From Chitinophagaceae bacterium (GTDB lineage Bacteria; Bacteroidota; Bacteroidia; Chitinophagales; Chitinophagaceae): a stretch of 27,134 nt of DNA. A program made the position numbers and the translations under genes. The notes below the pieces were generated by a model, which saw only the letters and a program-made list of their open reading frames with translations, was not told the DNA's origin and did not search any database. Below, one piece after another: positions 16,702 to 25,626 of this stretch. Numbering within the stretch: the first letter of the stretch is position 1; every line of letters begins with the position of its first letter. Location of the stretch: contig CANIMM010000009.1 in assembly GCA_947468255.1 (NCBI GenBank), positions 1-27,134 on the forward strand. Direction: 5' to 3'.

Positions 16702-16877
16702 TCTGCTTTTTGTAAGAATGCTTGAAAAATCAAACTAGATAAGGCAAAAGGGAGAAATTATGTGTGATATTTACAAGTAGTTGGCTTTTTCTACGTCTTA
16801 ATAAAAACAAATTCAACGAATCAATGATGCTATTAAAGATTGTGCTAATTTTAAAATAATTATTAAATCACTGTTAT

Positions 16878-18278
16878 ATGAAAAGAAAAGAATTTATCAA
16901 AGCCAGTTCAGCTACTTTGGCTGCAGTGGCAGGTTGTGCAATTATTCCCTCCTATGTGTTGGGCAAATCTTTTGGACACGTTGCACCCAGCGATAAGGTG
17001 AATGTGGCTTGCTGCGGAATCGGCAATAGAGGTGGGGATGTACTCAACGCTTTGTATAAAACCGGATTAGCTAATATTGTTGCCATTTGTGATGTGGATA
17101 TGGGTGCACCTCAAACCCTTGAAAACATGCAGAAATTCCCTAATGCTCGGCGCTTTCAGGATTTCCGCGAAATGTTTGATAAAATGGGCAACGAGTTTGA
17201 TGCCATTTCAGTTGGTATCCCAGATTTTTCCCATTTCCCTGTTGCCATGTTGGCAATGTCACAGGGTAAACATGTGTACGTGGAAAAACCAATGGCACAT
17301 AGTTTTCATGAAATTGCGCTGATGATGAAGGCGCAGAAAAAACACAAGGTGGCTACACAGATGGGGAATCAAGGACATTCTGAAGAAAATTATTTTCAAT
17401 TCAAAGCATGGACAGAAGCGGGTATCATAAAAGATGTTGAAAAAATCACTTGTTTTATGAACAATGGACGCCGTTGGCATGGAATGAAAGTGTCTGATTT
17501 TCTTCCATCACAACCTATTCCTGCTACGTTGGATTGGGATAAATGGCTTTCTACTGCGCAGTTTAAAGATTTCAATAAGGGATATATTAATGGAGATTGG
17601 AGATCCTGGTTTGAGTTTGGTAATGGCGCTTTAGGTGATTGGGGTGCACATATTTTTGATACGGCCCATCAGTTTTTAAAGTTGGGATTACCTACCGAAG
17701 TGGATCCAACTTATATGGAAGGACATAGCACACTGATATTTCCGCAGGGATCTACCCTAGTGTTCAAATTTCCAAAACGCGGCAATATGCCGGCTCTAGA
17801 ACTCAGCTGGTATGATGGCTTTAACAACAAACCACCCCTCCCCGATTTTTATGGCGAACCTATACGCGCTAAAAATATTCCACCCCCAACTGCTGGAAAC
17901 ACCAAAAGGTATCCAGGCAAAGTTATTTATGGAAAAGACCTTACTTTCAAAGGCGGCTCGCATGGCTCAGCACTGGAAATTATCCCTTCCGAAAAAGCCA
18001 AGGATATGGCATCTTCGCTACCAGTAGTACCAGAGAGTCCATCCAACCATTTTGCCAATTTCCTTAAAGCATGTAAAGGAGAAGAAAAATGTCGATCTTC
18101 TTTTGATATAGCGGGTCCTTTAAGCCAGGTGATGGCGCTGGGTGTATTGGCACAAAGACTTAATACCAAACTTATTTTTGACAGCCATTCCAATAAAATA
18201 ACCAATAGTTCGGTGGGCAATGAATTACTGTTTGGACCTCCACCAAGAAAAGAATGGGAGCAATTTTACAAAATGTAG
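16878..18278 (+). CDS. Exported Gfo/Idh/MocA family oxidoreductase, possible lipoprotein
   Basis: A 466-residue relative of the gene at 1368-2801, sharing the AxSDK leader into the Rossmann fold, a CGIGNRGGD nucleotide loop (46-54), EKP with K137, and D254/H258 in GALGDWGAHIFD. It should oxidise a sugar or glycoside with NAD(P). The N-terminus MKRKEFIKASSATLAAVAGC resembles a Tat signal but has RK in place of the twin arginines. VAGC at residues 17-20 fits a lipobox, so it may be a lipoprotein. Export is likely, but the route is unclear. It is 176 nt behind the CE15-like gene and ends just before a strong terminator, so it probably closes the GH27-CE15 transcript or has its own. Confidence 0.9.
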   Translation: MKRKEFIKASSATLAAVAGCAIIPSYVLGKSFGHVAPSDKVNVACCGIGNRGGDVLNALYKTGLANIVAICDVDMGAPQTLENMQKFPNARRFQDFREMFDKMGNEFDAISVGIPDFSHFPVAMLAMSQGKHVYVEKPMAHSFHEIALMMKAQKKHKVATQMGNQGHSEENYFQFKAWTEAGIIKDVEKITCFMNNGRRWHGMKVSDFLPSQPIPATLDWDKWLSTAQFKDFNKGYINGDWRSWFEFGNGALGDWGAHIFDTAHQFLKLGLPTEVDPTYMEGHSTLIFPQGSTLVFKFPKRGNMPALELSWYDGFNNKPPLPDFYGEPIRAKNIPPPTAGNTKRYPGKVIYGKDLTFKGGSHGSALEIIPSEKAKDMASSLPVVPESPSNHFANFLKACKGEEKCRSSFDIAGPLSQVMALGVLAQRLNTKLIFDSHSNKITNSSVGNELLFGPPPRKEWEQFYKM

Positions 18279-18304
18279 TCCCTATATAATTTTTATACAC
18301 AATT

Positions 18305-18350
18305 GGACCGATAGATAAAATCCATCTGATTTATTTATCGGTCCTTTTTT
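18305..18350 (+). terminator. Strong Rho-independent terminator after the second Gfo/Idh/MocA gene
   Basis: Arms 18305-18319 and 18330-18344 form a 15-bp stem with one G-U pair and a 10-nt loop, followed by six T. It lies 26 nt past the oxidoreductase stop and separates the GH27-CE15-Gfo group from the GH95 group. Confidence 0.9.
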
Positions 18351-18447
18351 CAACTAGATTACTATCGCTTAATCCATTTTTTTAATCTCTTACAATTTTT
18401 GGCATATTCAGCAAAATAAATTCAACCTTTCAATTCTACAATAAAAA

Positions 18448-20856
18448 ATGCTTATGAAAACATTGCTTCTTTCAATTAGTTTATTAGTGAGTTTTTTATC
18501 CTACGGACAGCAGAATAACCTTACACTTTGGTATACCAATCCAGCCCAAAAATGGACCGATGCGTTGCCTGTGGGAAATGGCCGATTGGGCGGCATGGTA
18601 TTTGGCGGCGTTCAGCAAGAACGCATTCAATTAAATGAAGAAAGTGTTTGGGCAGGTTCGCCCGTAAATAATAACAACCCCGGTGCAAAAGCGCATCTCA
18701 AAGAAATACAAACAGCCATATTCAATGGTGATTATAAATCAGCGAGGGATCTGTCAAATAAATATTTAGTAGGCACTCCACCAAATGTCAGATCCTATCA
18801 GCCTTTAGGAGATTTGCGTATTAATTTTCATTGGAAAGGAGAAGCAACCAATTATAAACGTTCTTTAAATATCCAAACAGGAATTGCTAAAACCGAATAC
18901 AAGATTGATGGCAATACTATTGTACAAGAAGTTTTTGTATCCGCTCCCCAAAATATAATGGTCATTTCTATTCAATCTGAAAAACCATTTGATGCCGATA
19001 TGCTATTGTCTCGTCAATTTAATGCAGAATACGAAACAGGCGGAAATAAAAAAAGAAAAACAGATGGCATTTCGTTAGGTAAAAATGATTATCAAGTTCA
19101 AAATGGCTTAGCCTATTATACTGGTCAAATCGTTGACCAATATTCAGCGATGAAAGGACCAGGGGGTAAGCATATGCGCTATGCGGCAGCTATGAAAATT
19201 ATTTCAAATTCTGGTGTTCAATCACCGATGCTGTCAGATACTGCAACCGGCTTTCAACTAGTGGGTACAAAAAAGCTGGTCATTGTATTAACCGGTGCAA
19301 CAGATTATAATATCGACAAACTAGATATGGACAGTTCGATCAATCCATTGACTACTTGCAAACAAATTATTGCAAAAGCGAGTAGCTACAATATTGCATC
19401 ACTCAAGCAAATGCACATTCAAGATCATGGGTCTTTTTTTGACAGGGTGTCTTTTTCATTAGGAGAGGATATCAACAATCAATATCCAACCGATGAAAGA
19501 TTAGCTCGTTTGCGTGAGGGGAAAATAGACAACGGCTTAATTGCTCTATACTATCAATATGGCCGCTACTTATTAATGGGCTCTTCCAGAAAACCAGGCA
19601 GGTTGCCTGCTAACCTTCAAGGGATTTGGAATGATTTATACGATGCGCCTTGGAATGCAGATTTCCATACCAATATCAATTTACAAATGAATTATTGGCC
19701 TGCTGAAACTGGTAATTTATCTGAAACCTCTGTAGTGTTAGCCAAGTTCATGGAGAAATTAATGGTTCCTGGCGGTGTTACTGCTGCTGAAACCTACGGC
19801 GCCAAAGGATGGACGCTCCATCATTTAACCGATCCATTTGGGCGTACAGGCGTGATGGATGGAGTTTGGGGAATCACCAGCATGGATGGCCCTTGGATGA
19901 CGCTGCCTGTTTTTGATCATTTTGAATTTACTGGAGATACCAATTATTTACGCACCATTGCTTATCCAATGATGAAGGGATCTGTACAATTTGTACTTGA
20001 TTTTTTAGTACCCTCTCCAGAAGGTTATTTGGTAACCAATCCCTCGCATTCTCCTGAGAATTCTTTTTTTGTTCCTAATACCAACAAAAAAGAGAAATCA
20101 CAAATGACCTATGCCCCAACAGTTGATATGCATATCATTAATGCATTGTTCAATAATTTTACTAGAGCTGCATCCATTTTGCAAGTAGATAAATCATTGT
20201 CTGATCAAGTTACTGCTGCACAGAAAAAGTTGCCGCCCATCAAAATTTCTCCTCTAGGAACTATCCAAGAATGGATTCAAGATTTTGAAGAAACAGAACT
20301 AGGGCATCGGCATATATCACATCTATTGGGTCTGTACCCACTTGATTTAATTTCTCCTAAAGATCCGGCAATTTTTGAAGCAGCTAAAAAAACACTTGAA
20401 AGAAGATTATCCAATGGTGGCGGTCATACAGGCTGGAGCAAGGCATGGATTGTTAGTTTGTATGCAAGATTGCTAGAACCAGAAAAAGCTTTGGAAAACC
20501 TGAATGGTTTGCTTCGAAAAAGCACCCTAAATAATTTATTTGATACACATCCACCCTTTCAAATAGATGGCAATTTTGGTGCTGCTGCAGCTATTGCAGA
20601 AATGGTAATGCAATCTCAGAATGACGAAATAAATTTATTGCCAGCCTTGCCGAAAGCTTGGAACGAAGGCGCTATGCACGGCTTACGTGCACGAGGCGCT
20701 TGTACAGTTAACCTAGATTGGTCGGCTGGTGAATTAACCAAAGCAACCATACAATCAAGCAAAGGCGGCACCTATCATATTCGCTATAAAGCGTTAACCA
20801 AAACAGTAACGCTCAAACCAAATCAAACCATTACCCTGAACAATCATTTTAATTAA
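18448..20856 (+). CDS. GH95 alpha-L-fucosidase or alpha-L-galactosidase
   Basis: An 802-residue exported inverting glycosidase. The signal peptide ends near LSYG, with Gln next. The N-terminal beta domain has LPVGNGRLGGMVFGG and LNEESVWAG. The (alpha/alpha)6 barrel carries the family's catalytic set: the Asn pair N409 and N411 in HTNINLQMNYWPAE, the general acid E608 in IQEWIQDFEE (ahead of HRHISHLLGLYP), and D707 in PFQIDGNFG. All are intact, so activity is expected. GH95 members cleave alpha-1,2-fucose, and some cleave alpha-1,2-L-galactose on plant xyloglucan. Which one applies here is not decided. The start could be 18448 or the internal ATG at 18454. It is 24 nt ahead of a divergent paralogue. 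Confidence 0.93.
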   Translation: MLMKTLLLSISLLVSFLSYGQQNNLTLWYTNPAQKWTDALPVGNGRLGGMVFGGVQQERIQLNEESVWAGSPVNNNNPGAKAHLKEIQTAIFNGDYKSARDLSNKYLVGTPPNVRSYQPLGDLRINFHWKGEATNYKRSLNIQTGIAKTEYKIDGNTIVQEVFVSAPQNIMVISIQSEKPFDADMLLSRQFNAEYETGGNKKRKTDGISLGKNDYQVQNGLAYYTGQIVDQYSAMKGPGGKHMRYAAAMKIISNSGVQSPMLSDTATGFQLVGTKKLVIVLTGATDYNIDKLDMDSSINPLTTCKQIIAKASSYNIASLKQMHIQDHGSFFDRVSFSLGEDINNQYPTDERLARLREGKIDNGLIALYYQYGRYLLMGSSRKPGRLPANLQGIWNDLYDAPWNADFHTNINLQMNYWPAETGNLSETSVVLAKFMEKLMVPGGVTAAETYGAKGWTLHHLTDPFGRTGVMDGVWGITSMDGPWMTLPVFDHFEFTGDTNYLRTIAYPMMKGSVQFVLDFLVPSPEGYLVTNPSHSPENSFFVPNTNKKEKSQMTYAPTVDMHIINALFNNFTRAASILQVDKSLSDQVTAAQKKLPPIKISPLGTIQEWIQDFEETELGHRHISHLLGLYPLDLISPKDPAIFEAAKKTLERRLSNGGGHTGWSKAWIVSLYARLLEPEKALENLNGLLRKSTLNNLFDTHPPFQIDGNFGAAAAIAEMVMQSQNDEINLLPALPKAWNEGAMHGLRARGACTVNLDWSAGELTKATIQSSKGGTYHIRYKALTKTVTLKPNQTITLNNHFN

Positions 20857-20880
20857 TATTTTTTCGATAATACTTCATTC

Positions 20881-23238
20881 ATGAAAAGAATTGTCTACCA
20901 ATTAGTCATTTTTTTATTCGCTATCAATGGCTTTATAATAGCACAAAACAAATTGGTTAAACCCCCAGTAAAATTGAATGTGAATTGGGCGAAGTATTTG
21001 GCACAACACGATCTATTGTGGGACGAAGTTCCAAAAGATTATTTTGCAGGTGCATTTGTAGGCAATGGATTGCTGGGAACCATTTTATTTAAGGATGAAC
21101 TCGACTCGAATACACTTCGATTTGAAATTGGCAGAACCGATGTATACGATCACCGAACTACTTCACCGAGTGCCTATGAAACGAGCCGTTTGCCCATCGG
21201 GCAATTATTGCTTAAACCACTTGGAGTAATTACGCATGTAAAACTGCGCAATGATCTTTGGAATGCCGAAATCAGGGGAGAGCTAACCACTACAGAGGGA
21301 ACGATTTCTTTTAGATGTTTTGTTCCCTCAGCAGAAGAACTCATCGTGGTTACCATGAAAACCACTGGGAAAGAACAGCAGGCGAAATTTTCATTTCGTC
21401 CACAGTTGGCTCAAAGTGCTAGGTATATTGCCAAACGAGCAATGGGCTTAGAATTAAATGTAGCCTATCAACAAAATCCGGCTTTCAAAACAGCGGTCGT
21501 TGAAAAGATTGAAGTGGTAACACAACCGCTATTAATGGGTGATGATTACGCTACCGCCTGGTCGGATACAAAACAATCGGATGGATCAAGAACTGTTTTG
21601 GTAACAGTTGCCAATCGTTGGGGTAAATATAGAAAGCCTGCAGCAGGTTCTGCAATGGATGCAGTAGCAACGATAAAAGCTGGTCAGCAAAAATCAATAC
21701 CCTTGATGGAACTTGCGCATCGTCAATGGTGGCATAAGTATTATCCAGCCAGTTTTGTTAGCATTCCCGATGCACATTTAGAAAGTTTTTATTGGATTCA
21801 ATTATATAAGCTAGCCAGTGCTACACATCCCAACAGACCCGTCATTGATTTGCTGGGTCCTTGGTTCAAACCCACTGCCTGGCCATTGCTTTGGATGAAT
21901 TTAAATGTGCAGCTTACCTATTACACATTCGGAATAACCAATCATTTAGATCTAGAGAATAATTTATATCAATTATTGGAAAGGCATAAAGACCAGATGA
22001 TTGCCAATGTACCGAAGGAGTTTCAAAATGATTGCGCAGGCATTACCAATCCAGTAGGATATGATGATTTGTATAATCCCATTTTTATATCCACCGATCC
22101 AAAAAATGATAGAGGATTAAATATTATTGTACTTCCTTGGTTAATGCAAATGTATTACCTCCACAATCGGCGCAGCATGGACGATATCCAACTGAGAGAT
22201 AGTGTCTACCCTCTTTTGCGCCGTGCCTTTAATGTGTACCTTAGAATTCTTCAACTGGGTGAGGATGAATTATACCATATTCCATTTACCTATTCGGATG
22301 AATATGGCAATGCCAAAGAAACAAGCCTGAATATCGCACTAGCTCGCTGGGGCTTTAAAACCCTGATTGAAACCGCTGAGCGTTTAAAAATACAAGATAC
22401 CCTGCTGCCAAAATGGAAATGGACGCTATCTAAAATGGCCGATTACCAAACGGATGAAAATGGTATTATGGTAGGAAAAGATTTACCCTTTGCCAAACCG
22501 CATCGACATTACAGTCATCTGTTTTCAATTTTCCCATTGTACGATATGAATATCGACAATGAGCCTAATCGAATACCATTGATGAAAAAATCAATTCAGC
22601 ATTTTACCGATTTAGATGGGGACAATTGCATTTATAAGTTTTCAGGCGCTTCTTCTTTATGGGCTTCCATTGGTAATGGGGATAGCAGTTTGAAATGGCT
22701 GAACCGATCATTGGAAATATTACCCAGATTTGGTGTTAAACCAGGGCCTGCCAGAATACCCACAGCTACCCAAAATACTTTCTATAGTGAAAGAGAAAAC
22801 CCAACCTTTGAATCCCCGATTTCTTCCTCAAGGGCGATGTTGGATATGCTCATTCAAAGCTGGGGTGGTACCATTCGGATATTTCCTGCAATGCCCGCTG
22901 CATGGAAAGATGCCAGTTTTTTTAACCTGAGAACTGAAGGAGCCTTCCTGGTTTCTGCTATGCGTAAGGAGGGCAAAACACAATTTATACATATCAAAAG
23001 TCTTGCGGGAGCACCCTGCATCATTCAAACTGATTTACAAGGCTTGATTAAGTTGATTGGGCCAGCTTCCACCAAAATGAAACAGCAGCAAGGGCTAATT
23101 GAGTTAACGCTAAAAAAAGGAGAAGAGGCTATAATTTATACAGGAGAACAGCCGGCTTCATTTATAATAAAAGATTTGCCTATTATGGCAGATAAAATGA
23201 ATTCTTGGGGAGTTAGAAAAAAGAATTCGAATGAATAA
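20881..23238 (+). CDS. Divergent GH95-like exported protein with altered catalytic positions
   Basis: A 785-residue protein with a Sec signal (...FIIA, Gln next) and the GH95 layout: AFVGNGLLGTILF near residue 60, NLNVQLTYY with N340 and N342 matching the GH95 Asn pair, and PHRHYSHLFSIFPLYD (H541-R-H543) matching HRHISHL. However, the segment before HRH reads IMVGKDLPFAK, so no Glu is at the general-acid position. FQIDGNFG is replaced by FESPISSS (643-650), so the usual Asp is absent. It may use other residues, another substrate, or bind without cleaving. It is 24 nt behind an intact GH95 gene and was probably derived by old duplication. Similar proteins in Bacteroidota are labelled GH95-like. 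The function is not known to me. Confidence 0.75.
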   Translation: MKRIVYQLVIFLFAINGFIIAQNKLVKPPVKLNVNWAKYLAQHDLLWDEVPKDYFAGAFVGNGLLGTILFKDELDSNTLRFEIGRTDVYDHRTTSPSAYETSRLPIGQLLLKPLGVITHVKLRNDLWNAEIRGELTTTEGTISFRCFVPSAEELIVVTMKTTGKEQQAKFSFRPQLAQSARYIAKRAMGLELNVAYQQNPAFKTAVVEKIEVVTQPLLMGDDYATAWSDTKQSDGSRTVLVTVANRWGKYRKPAAGSAMDAVATIKAGQQKSIPLMELAHRQWWHKYYPASFVSIPDAHLESFYWIQLYKLASATHPNRPVIDLLGPWFKPTAWPLLWMNLNVQLTYYTFGITNHLDLENNLYQLLERHKDQMIANVPKEFQNDCAGITNPVGYDDLYNPIFISTDPKNDRGLNIIVLPWLMQMYYLHNRRSMDDIQLRDSVYPLLRRAFNVYLRILQLGEDELYHIPFTYSDEYGNAKETSLNIALARWGFKTLIETAERLKIQDTLLPKWKWTLSKMADYQTDENGIMVGKDLPFAKPHRHYSHLFSIFPLYDMNIDNEPNRIPLMKKSIQHFTDLDGDNCIYKFSGASSLWASIGNGDSSLKWLNRSLEILPRFGVKPGPARIPTATQNTFYSERENPTFESPISSSRAMLDMLIQSWGGTIRIFPAMPAAWKDASFFNLRTEGAFLVSAMRKEGKTQFIHIKSLAGAPCIIQTDLQGLIKLIGPASTKMKQQQGLIELTLKKGEEAIIYTGEQPASFIIKDLPIMADKMNSWGVRKKNSNE

Positions 23239-23384
23239 CGCATTTCTATAATTGAAACCCTTCATATTGAACACAAGTTATTAAATTTGCATGGAGCACT
23301 CTAGACGGTAGACACTCCCAGCAATTACCCTGCTGGCTTCACTTCTTTTAAACACCTTTTTTTTATAATTTTTTAATTTTTTGT

Positions 23385-24560
23385 ATGAGGTTATTGTCTT
23401 TTCTTTTGTTGTTCGTAATCGGAACCCCTTTGGTTTCCTTTTCACAAAAAGATTTTCAAAAAAAGTATCAAAGTCTTTTCATTCTGGCAGAATCTGGGGA
23501 TGTAATTGAATTGCCAGAGGGCGTTTTCCAATTAACGAATACGCTTTCATTGGAGGGTAAAAAAAAGGTAACTATCCGCGGAAAAGGGATGAATAAAACC
23601 ATCCTGAGTTTTAAAAACCAGACAGATGGTGCCGAAGGGATCCGTGTTAGCGATGGCACTGAAATTTTGCTCGAAGGATTCACTGTTCAGGATGCAAAAG
23701 GAGATGCCATTAAAACGATGCACGTAAAGGGAATTACTTTTCATGATGTAAAAACAGAATGGACGGGTACACCAGGACCAGCAAATGGCGGATATGGTTT
23801 ATACCCTGTTCAATGTGAAGGGGTAGTAATTGATCAGTGTGAAGCCATTGGTGCTTCAGATGCAGGAATTTATGTTGGGCAGTCAAAAGATATTGTTGTA
23901 AAAAAATCAAAAGCCTATCACAATGTAGCGGGTATTGAAATAGAAAATTCCTTACATGCTGAAGTAGTTGATAACGAAGCTTGGGGAAATTCGGGCGGTA
24001 TACTTGTATTTGACTTGCCTGATCTAGTTCAGAAAAAAGGCGGACAGGTAAAAGTGCATCACAACAATATTCATGATAACAATTATGTCAATTTTGCACC
24101 CAAAGGCAATGTGGTGGCATCTGTACCCAGTGGAACTGGTTTGATGATTCTCGCAACTAAAGAAATAGAAGTGTTCCAAAATAATATTGTTAATAATCAA
24201 AGCGCTGGCACTTTGATTATTAGTTATATGACTACCGGTAGGCCAATCAAGGATAAGTTGTATGATCCATTTCCTTCTGCAATTTCAATTCACGATAATG
24301 TGTATGAGCGAAAAATAGGCTTGCCCGTTGGGACTGATCCCTTGGCAGCAATATTAGGAAAAAGATTTGGAGAAAATGTCCCACATATTATTAGTGATGG
24401 AATCCGCAACCCTACGCTGCTGGATGCAGCGGGTAAATGGATAGCCGGTCAGTGTATATCCATCGTCAACAACAAGGGCCAATCTATCGCCAATCTGGAT
24501 GTTCAAAATAATTTTAAAAACATCAATAGGGCTGATGATTCATTTAAATGTGAAAATTAA
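23385..24560 (+). CDS. Exported right-handed parallel beta-helix protein (TIGR03805-like)
   Basis: A 391-residue protein with a signal peptide ending near VSFS, Gln next, followed by repeated beta-helix rungs from about residue 40. Examples are KVTIRGKGMNKTIL, GIRVSDGTEILLEGFTV, VVIDQCEAIGASDAGIYVG, DIVVKKSKAYHNVAGIEIEN and VVDNEAWGNSGGILVFD. It matches the TIGR03805 family, which occurs in pairs with TIGR03806. No catalytic set of pectate lyase or a rhamnogalacturonase type is recognised. Substrate and function are unknown. Such helices usually bind or cleave long polysaccharides. The next gene begins 3 nt after the stop, so the two are translated together. Confidence 0.85.
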   Translation: MRLLSFLLLFVIGTPLVSFSQKDFQKKYQSLFILAESGDVIELPEGVFQLTNTLSLEGKKKVTIRGKGMNKTILSFKNQTDGAEGIRVSDGTEILLEGFTVQDAKGDAIKTMHVKGITFHDVKTEWTGTPGPANGGYGLYPVQCEGVVIDQCEAIGASDAGIYVGQSKDIVVKKSKAYHNVAGIEIENSLHAEVVDNEAWGNSGGILVFDLPDLVQKKGGQVKVHHNNIHDNNYVNFAPKGNVVASVPSGTGLMILATKEIEVFQNNIVNNQSAGTLIISYMTTGRPIKDKLYDPFPSAISIHDNVYERKIGLPVGTDPLAAILGKRFGENVPHIISDGIRNPTLLDAAGKWIAGQCISIVNNKGQSIANLDVQNNFKNINRADDSFKCEN

Positions 24561-24563
24561 ACT

Positions 24564-25598
24564 ATGCTAAGAATTGTATCTATAGGAATATTTTGCATTG
24601 TTTGTCTAGCATCCTTTACTATTTTCCAAAAAAAAACGTATCCAGATAAATTGTCTGAGTGGAATTTTTTTAAGGGTAAATTGTCCGATCTAAGCCCTGC
24701 CAAAGAGGTTGTACCCTATGCATTGAATACACCTTTGTTTACCGACTATGCTGAAAAATCGCGCTTTGTTCGATTGCCTTCGGGTAAATTCGTCCAATAT
24801 CAATCAGAGGGGGTGCTCCATTTTCCTGAAGGAACCGCATTGATTAAAACATTTTATTATTCGGCAGATTTTCGTAATCCCGGAAAAAATAAAAATATAA
24901 TTGAGACAAGGGTTCTTATCAAGGAGCAGGAAGAATGGAAAGCCCTTAGCTATGTTTGGAATGATGATCAAACGGATGCCATTAGGGAAATTGCAGGTGA
25001 TGAAAAGCAGGTCCAGTTCATTGATAAAGCAGGAAATCCTCAAAAAGTACGGTATGTAATCCCTAATCAAAACCAATGCAAAGGCTGTCACAATGTGAAT
25101 GACCAAATGATGCCCATTGGACCTTCAGTGGCACAATTAAATGGAAATGTAAGCTACCCAAGCGGTATAGAAAATCAATTGAAATATTGGAATCAGCATG
25201 GTATGATGCAAAATTTACCTTCCTTTGCAACTATTCCAAAAACAGCCGTTTGGAATGATCCGTTGTCAGGTGATTTGAATGCCCGAGCAAGAGCCTATTT
25301 GGCCATCAATTGTGCCCATTGCCATCGTAGGGAAGGACCTGCTCAGACATCCGGATTGTTTTTAACAGAATCCGAAACAGATATCACTGCGCTGGGAATC
25401 AATAAAGCTCCTGTAGCAGCAGGCACAGGCTCTGGTGGACGATTGGTTGACATCCAAGCCCGAGACGCCAATGCTTCAATTTTGTGGTATCGGATGCAAA
25501 CCAATAATCCTGGTGAACGTATGCCAGAACTTGGAAGGAGTTTAGTACACCAAGAAGGCCTAGCTTTGATTAAAGAATGGATTAATAAAATGAAATAA
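24564..25598 (+). CDS. SO2930-type diheme cytochrome c (TIGR03806 family)
   Basis: A 344-residue exported protein with an N-terminal hydrophobic segment and two c-type heme motifs, CKGCH (172-176) and CAHCH (250-254). It has the family-typical PYALNTPLFTDYAEKSRFVRLP opening, which marks TIGR03806/SO2930. It should be an extracytoplasmic electron carrier or redox enzyme. The family's function is unknown, and members are regularly paired with a beta-helix protein, as here (3 nt apart). Neighbouring DUF1080 and oxidoreductase genes would fit electron transfer during sugar oxidation, but that is inference. A single lipobox Cys is not obvious, so a cleaved signal or membrane anchor is equally possible. 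Confidence 0.88.
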   Translation: MLRIVSIGIFCIVCLASFTIFQKKTYPDKLSEWNFFKGKLSDLSPAKEVVPYALNTPLFTDYAEKSRFVRLPSGKFVQYQSEGVLHFPEGTALIKTFYYSADFRNPGKNKNIIETRVLIKEQEEWKALSYVWNDDQTDAIREIAGDEKQVQFIDKAGNPQKVRYVIPNQNQCKGCHNVNDQMMPIGPSVAQLNGNVSYPSGIENQLKYWNQHGMMQNLPSFATIPKTAVWNDPLSGDLNARARAYLAINCAHCHRREGPAQTSGLFLTESETDITALGINKAPVAAGTGSGGRLVDIQARDANASILWYRMQTNNPGERMPELGRSLVHQEGLALIKEWINKMK

Positions 25599-25626
25599 AT
25601 AAAATTCAAATTTTAAAATAAGTAAA

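Noticed and set aside
23282..23289. Exact TAAATTTG match to the -7 consensus before the beta-helix gene
   Set aside because: No TTG lies 19-21 nt upstream, so it is as likely to be a chance AT-rich match.
23318..23336. CCAGCA-N7-TGCTGG hairpin between the GH95-like and beta-helix genes
   Set aside because: Only six base pairs, and the T-run lies over 20 nt downstream, so it is not a convincing terminator.
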